From Niastella sp. (GTDB lineage Bacteria > Bacteroidota > Bacteroidia > Chitinophagales > Chitinophagaceae): DNA of 6,173 nt. Positions 1 through 5,474 of this stretch are shown one piece after another. Where the stretch lies: NCBI GenBank assembly GCA_021154515.1, contig JAJKIL010000395.1, forward strand, positions 1 through 6,173, written 5' to 3'. Positions within the stretch are counted from its first letter, which is position 1. The number at the start of each line of letters is the position of its first letter. The translations under genes and the position numbers were made by a program. The notes under the pieces were generated by a model. It had not been told where the DNA came from. It ran no database searches and worked only from the letters and a program-made list of their open reading frames with translations.

Positions 1-99
1 ATTACAGTCCCTGGAAGAAGTAATACATCGTCCAAATACTCTTTCCAGTTCACCCATAATGGCAGCCTTTTGTTCTGTGTCGAATTCAACTCTACGCAT
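1..99 (-). CDS. Hypothetical protein, N-terminal fragment (runs off left edge)
   Basis: An ATG read on the minus strand at 99-97 opens a frame that stays free of stops for 33 codons up to the first base of the window, so only the N-terminus is visible. It begins MRRVEFDTEQKAAIMGELE and continues through a Cys-containing segment to the edge. The charged, helix-prone composition looks like real protein. An in-frame TAA lies 24 bases upstream of the ATG, so this is the first possible ATG start. No Shine-Dalgarno or promoter element is clear upstream. I do not recognise the family from 33 residues. It could be a chance frame, since 33 open codons are not statistically strong. Confidence 0.4.
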   Translation of the reverse strand, partial: MRRVEFDTEQKAAIMGELERVFGRCITSSRDCN

Positions 100-539
100 A
101 GTTAACAATGGTTCAGTGGGTTAACATTCGAGTGTCTCAATCTTTTCCATAGTTACAAGCAATCGGAAAGAAAGATCCTTTTCACAGACATGCAGCATTG
201 TCGCCCTGGCTACATACATTGACATCCAAAAGCAGATTGAATTCGGGTATCTGCTAATAGATTTTCCCAGGAAAATTGGACAGGCATATATGGATATTCA
301 GAAGTAAGTGGGTGCCAGGGTAGGTATCAGTAAAACAAAGTGAGTGGTTGATCAAAAAAGATAAATAGATTATTGTCTAATATAAATAAAAAAACAAGAA
401 TTCAAGATGTTCAATTTTGTTCAGAAAGAAGAAATTGGTCAATTTCCAAATTAATTCACTGAAATACTTGTGATTGTGCTATAAACTTCACTATTTTGAT
501 ATAGTAAAACAAATGTTTATATGATGCCGTTAGCCGTGA
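100..539. other. Intergenic region without a recognisable gene
   Basis: About 440 bp separate the left-edge gene fragment from the cupin gene. The right half (about 350-540) is strongly A/T-rich. There is a start-less open frame on the plus strand at 125-304, a GTTAAC pair at 101-106 and 120-125, a small inverted repeat GAAATTG/CAATTTC at 431-437 and 440-446, and a weak 5-bp hairpin at 490-505. No convincing terminator follows the cupin gene on the minus strand, and no RNA gene is evident. Confidence 0.6.
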
Positions 540-941
540 TCATTGCGCAGCATGATACTGTTCATCGGTTACTTTTTCCATCCAGTCAACTACTTTGCCA
601 TTAAGATTTTCCTGGATCGCAACGTGTGTCATGCCATTGGTGGCTGTAGCACCATGCCAATGCTTTTCATTTGCCTCAAACCAAACAACATCACCAGGAT
701 GCACTTCCTCAATGGGGCCTCCCTCTTTTTGCACCCAGCCACAACCAGCTGTAATGAGTAAAGTTTGTCCAAGTGGATGCGTGTGCCAGGCAGTTCTTGC
801 ACCAGGTTCGAAAGTAACGTGGGCCGCAGCGCTACGTCTAGCATCGTTAGGGTCAAACAGCGGATCTATCCGTACTGCTCCTGTGAACCAGTCATCGGGC
901 CCTTTAACAGAAGACTTTGAACCTATTCTGGTTATTACCAT
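540..941 (-). CDS. Cupin-fold metalloprotein, (R)-hydroxynitrile-lyase-like family
   Basis: This is a 133-aa single-domain cupin. Cupin motif 1 is the segment TAWHTHPLGQTLLITAGCG (about residues 50-68), and motif 2 follows as HPGDVVWFEANEKHWHGA (about 81-98). His53, His55, Gln59 and His94 occupy the Mn-ligand positions known for the Granulicella tundricola and Acidobacterium cupin hydroxynitrile lyases. The N-terminal GPDDWFTGAVRIDPLF and C-terminal VDWMEKVTDEQY segments also fit that group. Known members cleave or form cyanohydrins in vitro, but their physiological role is unsettled, and many homologues are annotated only as cupin proteins. It has no signal peptide, so it is likely cytosolic. 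The ATG at 941 is preceded by a purine-rich AAAGAAAG stretch and a candidate promoter. It lies 78 bp downstream of the AraC-type regulator on the same strand. Family assignment is firm; substrate is not. Confidence 0.9.
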   Translation of the reverse strand: MVITRIGSKSSVKGPDDWFTGAVRIDPLFDPNDARRSAAAHVTFEPGARTAWHTHPLGQTLLITAGCGWVQKEGGPIEEVHPGDVVWFEANEKHWHGATATNGMTHVAIQENLNGKVVDWMEKVTDEQYHAAQ

Positions 942-958
942 ATTCTTTCTTTTTTGGG

Positions 959-966
959 CAAAGGTA
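959..966 (-). promoter_or_regulatory. Candidate Bacteroidota-type -7 promoter element for the cupin gene
   Basis: On the minus strand these bases read TACCTTTG, an exact match to the Bacteroidota -7 consensus TAnnTTTG, 17 bp before the cupin ATG. A transcript would have a short A-rich leader. The expected upstream TTTG-like -33 element is not clear, so the site rests on the -7 match and its position. If real, the cupin has its own promoter and need not depend on read-through from the regulator gene. Confidence 0.45.
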
Positions 967-1019
967 TTCTTATAATTACCCCTTTTGAGTAAAGATATTC
1001 AAAGCGTTCATTAAGAATT

Positions 1020-1898
1020 TCAAACAGCTTGTGTTCGTAATGTAGTGGGGTTCGTCCCGGTCAGCCGCTTAAAAAAGTTATTGAAGTAGGTAGGATATTC
1101 AAAGCCAAGCGCATAAGCAATCTCGGCAATTGTCCAGTTGGTGTGTTGGAGCAGGGCCCTTGCTTCGGTTATAATTCTTCCTGATATGTGGGTGGTTGTT
1201 GATTTGCCTGTTACTTCTTTAACAGAGCGGTTGAGGTGGTTAATATGAATGCCTAACTGTTTTGCATAGTCCTGAGCCGTTTTTAATTGAAGGGGGGAGT
1301 CGCTGCTTTCAATAGGGAATTGCCTTTCCATGGTTTCCAGGAATACGGAGGTAATACGGGATGCAGCATTTTTTTGAGAGGAAAAATTTTCAGATGGCTG
1401 CAATTTCAAGGCTTCATGAATAATCAGATTGATGTAATTGCGAATGAGGTCATCTTTATAGGTATAATCGGTCTTTTGCTCATCGATCATTTTCCGGAAG
1501 ATGGTATTCAAAAACTCCCGTTGCGTTTCCGAGATGTTTAAGATGGGGGTGCCACCTATTTTAAAGAAAGGAGATTGTTGCAGGCTTTCCGAGCGGTCAG
1601 ACAGCTTTAAAAACGCTTCTGAGAACAGGCAGGTGTAGCCTACATAGCTTGTTGACAGCGTTTCCCAGGAGTAGGGGATATGCGGATTGCCAAAGAACAG
1701 AACGGTACCGGCTGTCTCAAAACTTCGGTCGGCATAATGAACGATACTTTTGCCTGTTGTCAGGCAAATTTTATAAAAATCCTTTCTGCTATAAATACGG
1801 GTTGCATTGCTATCCGCTTCAATTTGGAAAACATTAACCCCCTTTAACTTAAGTTCATTATTGAACTCCGAAACAGAGCGCTCCTTTTTCTTTTCCAT
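1020..1898 (-). CDS. AraC-family transcriptional regulator
   Basis: This 292-aa protein has the standard two-part AraC architecture. Residues about 25-180 form a sensor region with the β-strand and glycine pattern common in Bacteroidota AraC proteins. Residues about 190-290 form the DNA-binding domain. The first helix-turn-helix is around TAQDYAKQLGIHINHLNRSV (207-226). The second covers WTIAEIAYALGFEYPTYFNNF (about 249-269), including the signature I-A-x-x-x-G-F, followed by FKRLTGTNPTTLR. Full length is typical, so it should be functional and cytoplasmic. Its effector cannot be read from the sequence. The gene sits directly upstream of the cupin gene on the same strand, and regulators of this class often control their neighbours, which makes the cupin the likely target (inference). 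The ATG at 1898 has no obvious ribosome site. A 16-bp palindrome lies 43 bp upstream. Confidence 0.93.
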   Translation of the reverse strand: MEKKKERSVSEFNNELKLKGVNVFQIEADSNATRIYSRKDFYKICLTTGKSIVHYADRSFETAGTVLFFGNPHIPYSWETLSTSYVGYTCLFSEAFLKLSDRSESLQQSPFFKIGGTPILNISETQREFLNTIFRKMIDEQKTDYTYKDDLIRNYINLIIHEALKLQPSENFSSQKNAASRITSVFLETMERQFPIESSDSPLQLKTAQDYAKQLGIHINHLNRSVKEVTGKSTTTHISGRIITEARALLQHTNWTIAEIAYALGFEYPTYFNNFFKRLTGTNPTTLRTQAV

Positions 1899-1940
1899 TA
1901 CCCTAAGATAAGAAAATCAAATAAAAGCAATGGAATATAA

Positions 1941-1956
1941 CTATATTTAAATATAG
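1941..1956. promoter_or_regulatory. 16-bp perfect palindrome upstream of the AraC gene, possible operator
   Basis: CTATATTTAAATATAG is a perfect 16-bp palindrome within the A/T-rich 96-bp spacer between the AraC-type gene and the next minus-strand operon. Its position 43 bp before the regulator's ATG suits binding by a dimeric regulator or a promoter region. A one-mismatch TAnnTTTG-like element (TTTATTTG on the minus strand) lies nearer the gene. All-A/T palindromes arise readily by chance in such sequence, and AraC proteins usually bind direct repeats, so this is a weak call. Confidence 0.3.
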
Positions 1957-1994
1957 AGATAAAAGCTTCGGATTTATAAGAATGTGGTTATTTA

Positions 1995-2531
1995 CTACAA
2001 AACCTTATTAGTTAAGAGGAAGAAAAATCTATTCATAAAAGGTCCATTAAATTGATTGGGAACGAAATATTCCAGAAATGGCTTCCACGACGATTTTTTA
2101 TCAAAGTTTGATACAATTGAGGCACGTTCATCCAATTCTTTAATGTATGGCATTATCTTCTTTTTGTATAAATCCATAATGATCGAAATGTTTTTTACTT
2201 CCATTCCGGAATTGTCATTGAGATCATAAGAAAATAGCTTATCAAGATATTCTTCCGATTCCCCCATAGAAGATAAAATGCCAAACAACGTTTGTACAAT
2301 ATGCGAATGATAATCAAAGCTGATCTTCTTTAGCTCAATACCTACGCCTATTTGTTTAAATATTATACCCATTCCTATGGCGAACATCTTCTCTGCAGTA
2401 TCTGCTTTATTAACAGTTAATACAATAATTAATTCCTGGGTTTGGCAAACCCAATTGTTGACAGATATTTTTTTATAACCTAATTGGATGAATGATTTTT
2501 CCAGCGGTTGTAATAATTTTTCGAAATCCAT
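1995..2531 (-). CDS. Hypothetical protein, paralogue of the gene at 3221-3763; possible immunity-type protein
   Basis: This is a 178-aa soluble protein with no signal peptide or membrane helix. I do not recognise it by name. It is clearly collinear with the 180-aa product at 3221-3763. Both share an N-terminal L-x-x-L-G-Y-x-K-I stretch (about 14-22), a β-rich segment around residues 30-56, a GES-x-x-YLD-x-LF motif (residues 90-100 here), and a C-terminal LxKxKI helix followed by an E/F/W-containing segment (about 121-150). The N-terminal pattern, a helix then an LGYKK turn then strands, is reminiscent of DUF4304-like and other immunity folds, but I cannot confirm membership. It is the last gene of a three-gene minus-strand operon, 36 bp after the previous gene. 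The sequence is A/T- and Lys/Ile/Asn-rich compared with the cupin gene, which may mean foreign origin. Confidence 0.75.
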   Translation of the reverse strand: MDFEKLLQPLEKSFIQLGYKKISVNNWVCQTQELIIVLTVNKADTAEKMFAIGMGIIFKQIGVGIELKKISFDYHSHIVQTLFGILSSMGESEEYLDKLFSYDLNDNSGMEVKNISIIMDLYKKKIMPYIKELDERASIVSNFDKKSSWKPFLEYFVPNQFNGPFMNRFFFLLTNKVL

Positions 2532-2567
2532 TGTTATAAGATTTAAATGGTATGAATAAAAGTTAGC

Positions 2568-3197
2568 TTAGTTATTCGATATATTTTCATCGAACCAACC
2601 ATTTGCTAAATGTCCGAATTCTTCTGATAATGCCTCATTAGCTTTCTGCTCGTTCAAATACCACTCACCATCGATCACCCTATTGCATTCATCCAGAAAA
2701 TCGATCCAGATGCTGGTTGAATTGGATAGTTGTGTCCTGCGAATTTTGTGCAATTCCTCAAATATGAGCCCATCGGGATCTAAAGGTCCATACTTTTCTA
2801 CCCACCTGTTAATACTATACGATATGGAGGCAGGATCGACAATTAGTGTCTTTATGGTAAATTTTGACGTTTTAAATATTTGAAGAGAATGAAAGAATTC
2901 TTCAAATGCTTTTTCGTCATTGTCTGCATTTCTTTTCTGTATGAGTGCAGCCCAGTTGAGAGAGGTATCAACGTCTCCACTCAGATGACCTTTTAGCCAA
3001 TTGTCGAAATATTCAAAATTGGGCGAATTTTGGATTTCCAATTGATCGGGGTATGCAGATGCTGTAAACCCTTTGATAAAAAAATACAATGAACTAAATG
3101 TATAATCGGCACCCAGGATCCTTTCTTTTTCCTGTTCCAAAAGATAAAGGATGCGATACAGGTTTCTAAAGTCGTTTATTTTAAATTTTTGCTCCAT
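2568..3197 (-). CDS. Hypothetical protein; possible immunity-type protein, middle gene of the operon
   Basis: This 209-aa acidic, soluble protein has no signal peptide or transmembrane helix. Residues about 8-45 form an amphipathic helix and a hydrophobic SSLYFFIKGF segment. These are followed by a Pro/Asn/Phe/Trp-rich section (about 58-85, with FEYFDNWLKG and SLNWAALIQK) and an acidic DEKAFEEFFHSLQIF helix (94-108). That order, a YFFI-x-GF strand, then F-x-x-F-x-x-W, then W-x-x-x-I, then DEKAF-x-x-FF, recalls small proteins that accompany polymorphic toxins as immunity partners. I cannot name the family and this remains an impression. It lies between two paralogous genes, with 23 bp and 36 bp gaps, so all three are probably co-transcribed. 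No Shine-Dalgarno site precedes the ATG at 3197, which is normal for this phylum. Confidence 0.78.
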   Translation of the reverse strand: MEQKFKINDFRNLYRILYLLEQEKERILGADYTFSSLYFFIKGFTASAYPDQLEIQNSPNFEYFDNWLKGHLSGDVDTSLNWAALIQKRNADNDEKAFEEFFHSLQIFKTSKFTIKTLIVDPASISYSINRWVEKYGPLDPDGLIFEELHKIRRTQLSNSTSIWIDFLDECNRVIDGEWYLNEQKANEALSEEFGHLANGWFDENISNN

Positions 3198-3220
3198 GGA
3201 ATTAATAATTTAACGATCAA

Positions 3221-3763
3221 TTATTCTTGAATTGTTATACCTGAGAGAATTTGCAGGCCTATCTGCTGCCTGATTAACTGGAGGCAGCTTTCTACTTTTT
3301 TATATAAGTAGAGCTTTTTCCAATACACTTCCTCTTCAAAGTTTTCGATTAGCCATGCAGCGTTATTCCATTTTTCAAAGGAGGATATGATTTTACGTTT
3401 GAACAAGTCAATTATTGCAGGAAGGTTCTCCTTAATGTCTGTCGCTGTTGTTTCGTAACGATCATGGCGAAAAAGATTGTCGAGGTACGCTGCAGATTCA
3501 CCTGAATTCAATAAAAGTTGATACCATGTTGACTCAATTATTGCATCAATACATTCATCCTTTTTCCAGACATCAGGGTCTGCTGTTTGAGTGAAAGCAA
3601 TAGCAAAAATTATATCGAAACGCGCCGGTTTTTCGCGCCTTACGACATTCGACATAATTATAAAACCCTTCATGGGAAGCGTAAAGCTGTATTCATCGAT
3701 TTTTATATAACCTAGTTTCTCCATTTCCGGGGTCAATAAGCTAATCAGTTCAAGGTGTTCCAT
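3221..3763 (-). CDS. Hypothetical protein, paralogue of the gene at 1995-2531; possible immunity-type protein
   Basis: This is the 180-aa product of the first gene of the minus-strand operon. It has no signal peptide or membrane helix. It aligns end to end with the product at 1995-2531: EKLGYIKI (15-22) matches the LGYKKI region, GESAAYLDNLF (88-98) matches GESEEYLDKLF, and the IIDLFKRKI helix (about 117-125) with the NFEEEVYWKK tail matches the equivalent C-terminal block. Identity is modest, so the duplication is old or the two were acquired separately. It starts at the ATG ending at 3763, 38 bp downstream of a hairpin with a T-rich minus-strand tail. DUF4304-like immunity proteins are one possible home for the family, but I cannot verify this. 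No toxin gene is present in the window. Confidence 0.77.
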   Translation of the reverse strand: MEHLELISLLTPEMEKLGYIKIDEYSFTLPMKGFIIMSNVVRREKPARFDIIFAIAFTQTADPDVWKKDECIDAIIESTWYQLLLNSGESAAYLDNLFRHDRYETTATDIKENLPAIIDLFKRKIISSFEKWNNAAWLIENFEEEVYWKKLYLYKKVESCLQLIRQQIGLQILSGITIQE

Positions 3764-3800
3764 TTAAGTAAGATTTTAAGGATTACTACAAATAGCAAAA

Positions 3801-3816
3801 GCCGCTAAATAGCGGC
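3801..3816 (-). terminator. Terminator-like or attenuator-like hairpin upstream of the immunity-like operon
   Basis: GCCGCT-AAAT-AGCGGC forms a 6-bp GC-rich stem with a 4-base loop. Read on the minus strand it is followed by TTTTGCTATTTG, giving the form of an intrinsic terminator. Read on the plus strand the tail (CTTAACCC) is not T-rich, so the direction is minus. No minus-strand gene is visible between it and 4413. It may therefore be a relic of a lost upstream gene, insulate the operon from read-through, or act as an attenuator in the leader of the gene starting at 3763. Confidence 0.5.
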
Positions 3817-3959
3817 CTTAACCCTTATATATACAAGTTATGCCATTCTACTAATCAATACTTTATTTCTAAAAATATTGATCATGCTCATGTGAGTACA
3901 AAAATGTACCGGGGTCGGTTCAAATTCGCCTCTTTTCATAACTCATTGATTTTGCCAGC

Positions 3960-4124
3960 CACGGAGTATCTACGGCTGTGGTACGGCTGTGGTACGGCTG
4001 ATCCTGCCTGCATCTACGGTTATGGTACGGCTGATCCTGCCTGGATCTACGGTTGATCCTGCCTGCATCTACGGCTATGGTACGGAAGTGGTACGGCTGA
4101 TCCTGCCTGCGTTTACGGCTATGC
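3960..4124. repeat. Tandem repeat array on an 11-bp register with a 99-bp higher-order period
   Basis: Fifteen consecutive 11-mers tile this segment without a single insertion or deletion. From 3971 they are of three kinds: A (TACGGCTGTGG or TACGGYTATGG), B (TACGGCTGATC) and C (CTGCCTGCATC). B is always followed by C. The order is A A B C A B C B C A A B C A. The first unit (3960-3970, CACGGAGTATC) is degenerate. A 55-bp block A-A-B-C-A at 3971-4025 recurs at 4070-4124 with 7 differences, an offset of exactly 99 bp. The array is visibly GC-richer than its A/T-rich flanks. A-B-C together is 33 bp, so coding frames can pass through it. It lacks the unique spacers of a CRISPR array. It may be an expanding minisatellite, a multi-site protein-binding array or the remnant of a repetitive gene. 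Confidence 0.9.
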
Positions 4125-4206
4125 CAGCGTTGGGTGTGGCTGTTCTTACCAGTATTCTCCTGTTGTGTAGTTGATAATTCTTTTTGGCAAATAGAATAAG
4201 AGCGCT

Positions 4207-4300
4207 AAAAGCGACTACACCGCAAAAGACGCCAAAACGATACAAAACGCGCAAAACGCTCATTTCGCTCAAAAACGAGCAAAATGAGCATGACGTTTTT
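4207..4300. promoter_or_regulatory. Phased A-tracts, predicted curved DNA upstream of the plus-strand cassette
   Basis: Short A-tracts begin at 4207, 4224, 4234, 4244, 4253, 4271 and 4281. A TTT tract at 4263 and a T5 tract at 4296 complete the series. From 4224 to 4281 the spacing is about 10 bp, the helical repeat, which is the recipe for intrinsic DNA bending. The tracts are embedded in repeated CG-containing linkers (CCAAAACG, ACAAAACG, GCAAAACG). The block lies 110-200 bp upstream of the ATG at 4413. Curvature could assist promoter opening or nucleoid-protein binding, but function is inferred. Confidence 0.5.
4258..4289. other. Long imperfect hairpin in the leader region of the plus-strand cassette
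   Basis: GCTCATTT-C-GCTC (4258-4270) pairs with GAGC-A-AAATGAGC (4277-4289) around a 6-base loop, giving 12 of 13 pairs with one C/A mismatch. On the plus strand it is followed six bases later by TTTTT (4296-4300), so it could serve as a weak intrinsic terminator blocking transcription from the repeat array into the cassette, or as a cruciform or protein site. It overlaps the phased A-tract block. Confidence 0.4.
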
Positions 4301-4412
4301 CAGACCTGTCTAACATTGTATCGCAATTGCAAACAACATCATGATGGAGGCTTAAACGGGATGTGCCTTTTAAACAGACCGGATTATTTTTTACCAGTTA
4401 AATTTTTTAATC

Positions 4413-5168
4413 ATGGCTAAACAAGATGGCTTTGTAAAACTTAAAGGAAACCTTGATGACATCAGCTTTTATCGCACCAAGGATGGCTACATGGCCCGCA
4501 AGACAGTAAGATTAGATCCGAAACGACTGGAAAGGGACCCTGCGTTTGCCCGTACGCGGGAAGCGATGGGCAATTTCAAAAAAGGGGCTTCCGGTGGTAA
4601 ACTGTTACGCAACGCGTTGAATAAATTACTTAAAAAGGCCTCTGACAAAAGAATGTCAAATCGCCTTTTTAGTAAAATGATTGCGGTAATAAATGCAGAT
4701 GCTACCAACAAACGCGGGCTTAAGAACATCATTGACGGGGAAACGGAATTGCTGAAGGATTTTGAGTTTAATCTCAATGCACCGATCACTCAGTCCTTTA
4801 CTGTGAAATATGATGCTTCTATCGATCGCGTTACCGGCGCTTTGCTGGTGAAGATACCCTCTTTTATAACAGAGGAAGTAGTGAAGGCTCCTTTTGAAGC
4901 CACTCATTACCAGGTTCACATTGCGGGTTTGGAACTGGATTTTGAAAATGGTACTTATGTTTCAGAATTCAAGGATTCGGAGCCTTTTTCTTTGAAAGCG
5001 ACCGCTGTGAACGCTTTTGACCTGGCGGTTAATTTACCTGCCAACAGCAAGCATCCTTTGTTCCTGGCATTGGGAGTTACTTTTTGGGTGGAAGATCTCG
5101 GTGAGCTGTTCCCAATAAAGAATGGCGCTTATAACGCCCTTGCGATGGTACAGGTAAGCGGTGTATAG
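4413..5168 (+). CDS. Conserved Bacteroidota protein of unknown function, first gene of a three-gene cassette
   Basis: This 251-aa protein starts MAKQDGFVKLKGNLDDISFY. It has three visible parts. A short N-terminal β-hairpin region (residues about 7-30) has the pattern F-x-K-L-K-G-x-x-x-D-x-x-F-Y-R-T-K-D-G-Y-M-A-R-K. A basic helical segment (about 42-115) begins DPAFARTRE and is rich in Lys and Arg. A β-rich C-terminal domain (about 118-251) ends in NGAYNALAMVQVSG. From memory, similar proteins with this N-terminus recur in many Bacteroidota genomes next to a small membrane protein, always without assigned function; I could not check this. There is no signal peptide or membrane helix. The β-rich, basic layout would suit a phage-derived structural or surface-associated protein, but that is speculation. 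The ATG at 4413 follows an A/T-rich leader without a Shine-Dalgarno site. Confidence 0.88.
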   Translation: MAKQDGFVKLKGNLDDISFYRTKDGYMARKTVRLDPKRLERDPAFARTREAMGNFKKGASGGKLLRNALNKLLKKASDKRMSNRLFSKMIAVINADATNKRGLKNIIDGETELLKDFEFNLNAPITQSFTVKYDASIDRVTGALLVKIPSFITEEVVKAPFEATHYQVHIAGLELDFENGTYVSEFKDSEPFSLKATAVNAFDLAVNLPANSKHPLFLALGVTFWVEDLGELFPIKNGAYNALAMVQVSGV

Positions 5169-5202
5169 TGAGCTCAATTGCTGAAAATTTAAAAGAGGCA
5201 GC

Positions 5203-5397
5203 ATGAATGATTCATTGATAACTCCAGCCTCAAAGGCCGGGACAGCCGGCGGGATAGTTATTATTTTATTGGTGAATATCAATTCCGGTGAGATACTAAA
5301 AACCATATTACTGTCGGCCGTAGGCGCCGCGGTAAGCTTTACGGTATCAATAACCCTGAAATGGATAATTCACCGGTTTAAAAAAACTAACCGATAA
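5203..5397 (+). CDS. Small two-helix membrane protein, holin-like topology
   Basis: This is a 64-aa protein. A short polar N-terminus is followed by a Gly/Ala/Ile-rich hydrophobic segment (about 12-26), a brief NINSGE turn, a second longer hydrophobic helix (about 31-56, ILKTILLSAVGAAVSFTVSI) and a basic tail ending HRFKKTNR. The size, two predicted membrane segments and positively charged C-terminus match the general form of phage holins, but many small membrane proteins share it, and no holin family is recognised. An AAAGAGG stretch four bases before the ATG is a rare Shine-Dalgarno-like site for this window and fixes the start. The gene lies 34 bp after the 251-aa gene and before the DUF5675-like gene, so all three are probably one transcript. 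Confidence 0.85.
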   Translation: MNDSLITPASKAGTAGGIVIILLVNINSGEILKTILLSAVGAAVSFTVSITLKWIIHRFKKTNR

Positions 5398-5417
5398 GCT
5401 CCCGGGAATTGAAAATC

Positions 5418-5447
5418 GGTCCTGCCTGCTACCTGCCGGGCAGGACC
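5418..5447 (+). terminator. GC-rich hairpin between the membrane-protein gene and the DUF5675-like gene
   Basis: GGTCCTGCC (5418-5426) pairs perfectly with GGCAGGACC (5439-5447) across a 12-base loop, and the stem is followed by TCTTT. It could be a weak terminator or attenuator reducing expression of the downstream gene, or an mRNA-stability element within the cassette. The T-tail is short, so complete termination is unlikely. It supports an ATG start for the next gene at 5475 rather than a TTG at 5409, which would place the hairpin inside the coding region. Confidence 0.45.
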
Positions 5448-5474
5448 TCTTTAAAAATCCTTCAATATTTTTTT

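Larger units (their letters stand above)
3764..4412. other. 650-bp structured intergenic region between divergent operons
   Basis: This spacer separates the minus-strand immunity-like operon from the plus-strand cassette and should contain both promoters. From left to right it holds the terminator-like hairpin (3801-3816), a weak A/T-rich inverted repeat ATCAATA/TATTGAT (3854-3860 and 3876-3882), an 11-bp-register tandem array (3960-4124), a block of phased A-tracts with a long hairpin (4207-4300), and a 110-bp A/T-rich leader before the ATG at 4413. A one-mismatch TAnnTTTG element, TAACATTG, lies at 4311-4318. I see no protein gene I would defend here, although short open frames cross the array. 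Confidence 0.6.

Noticed and set aside
125..304. A 60-codon plus-strand frame free of stops between TAA at 122 and TAA at 305.
   Set aside because: It has no plausible start codon near its beginning and no recognisable motif; it could be a remnant, but chance explains it.
3911..3930. GGTTCAAATTC resembles the T-arm of a tRNA, as in an integrase attachment site.
   Set aside because: The stem pairs poorly, the conserved C61 is absent, and there is no acceptor end, anticodon arm or CCA nearby.
3960..4124. The direct repeats could be taken for a CRISPR array.
   Set aside because: Units are contiguous 11-mers with no unique spacers of constant length, and no cas genes are present.
4075..4272. 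A minus-strand 65-codon frame with a hydrophobic stretch over the array and A-tract block.
   Set aside because: It is composed of repeat-derived sequence, has no initiation signal and conflicts with the structural features there.
4184..4420. A plus-strand 78-codon frame overlapping the start of the 251-aa gene.
   Set aside because: Its first half is translated from the phased A-tract repeats, giving a Lys/Thr/Arg-rich low-complexity product, it overlaps the real start codon of the next gene, and it has no ribosome site or family match.
5409..5474. A TTG start at 5409 would extend the DUF5675-like protein by 22 residues.
   Set aside because: The extension is translated from the GC-rich hairpin, and the ATG at 5475 places the family's first β-strand at the N-terminus as expected.
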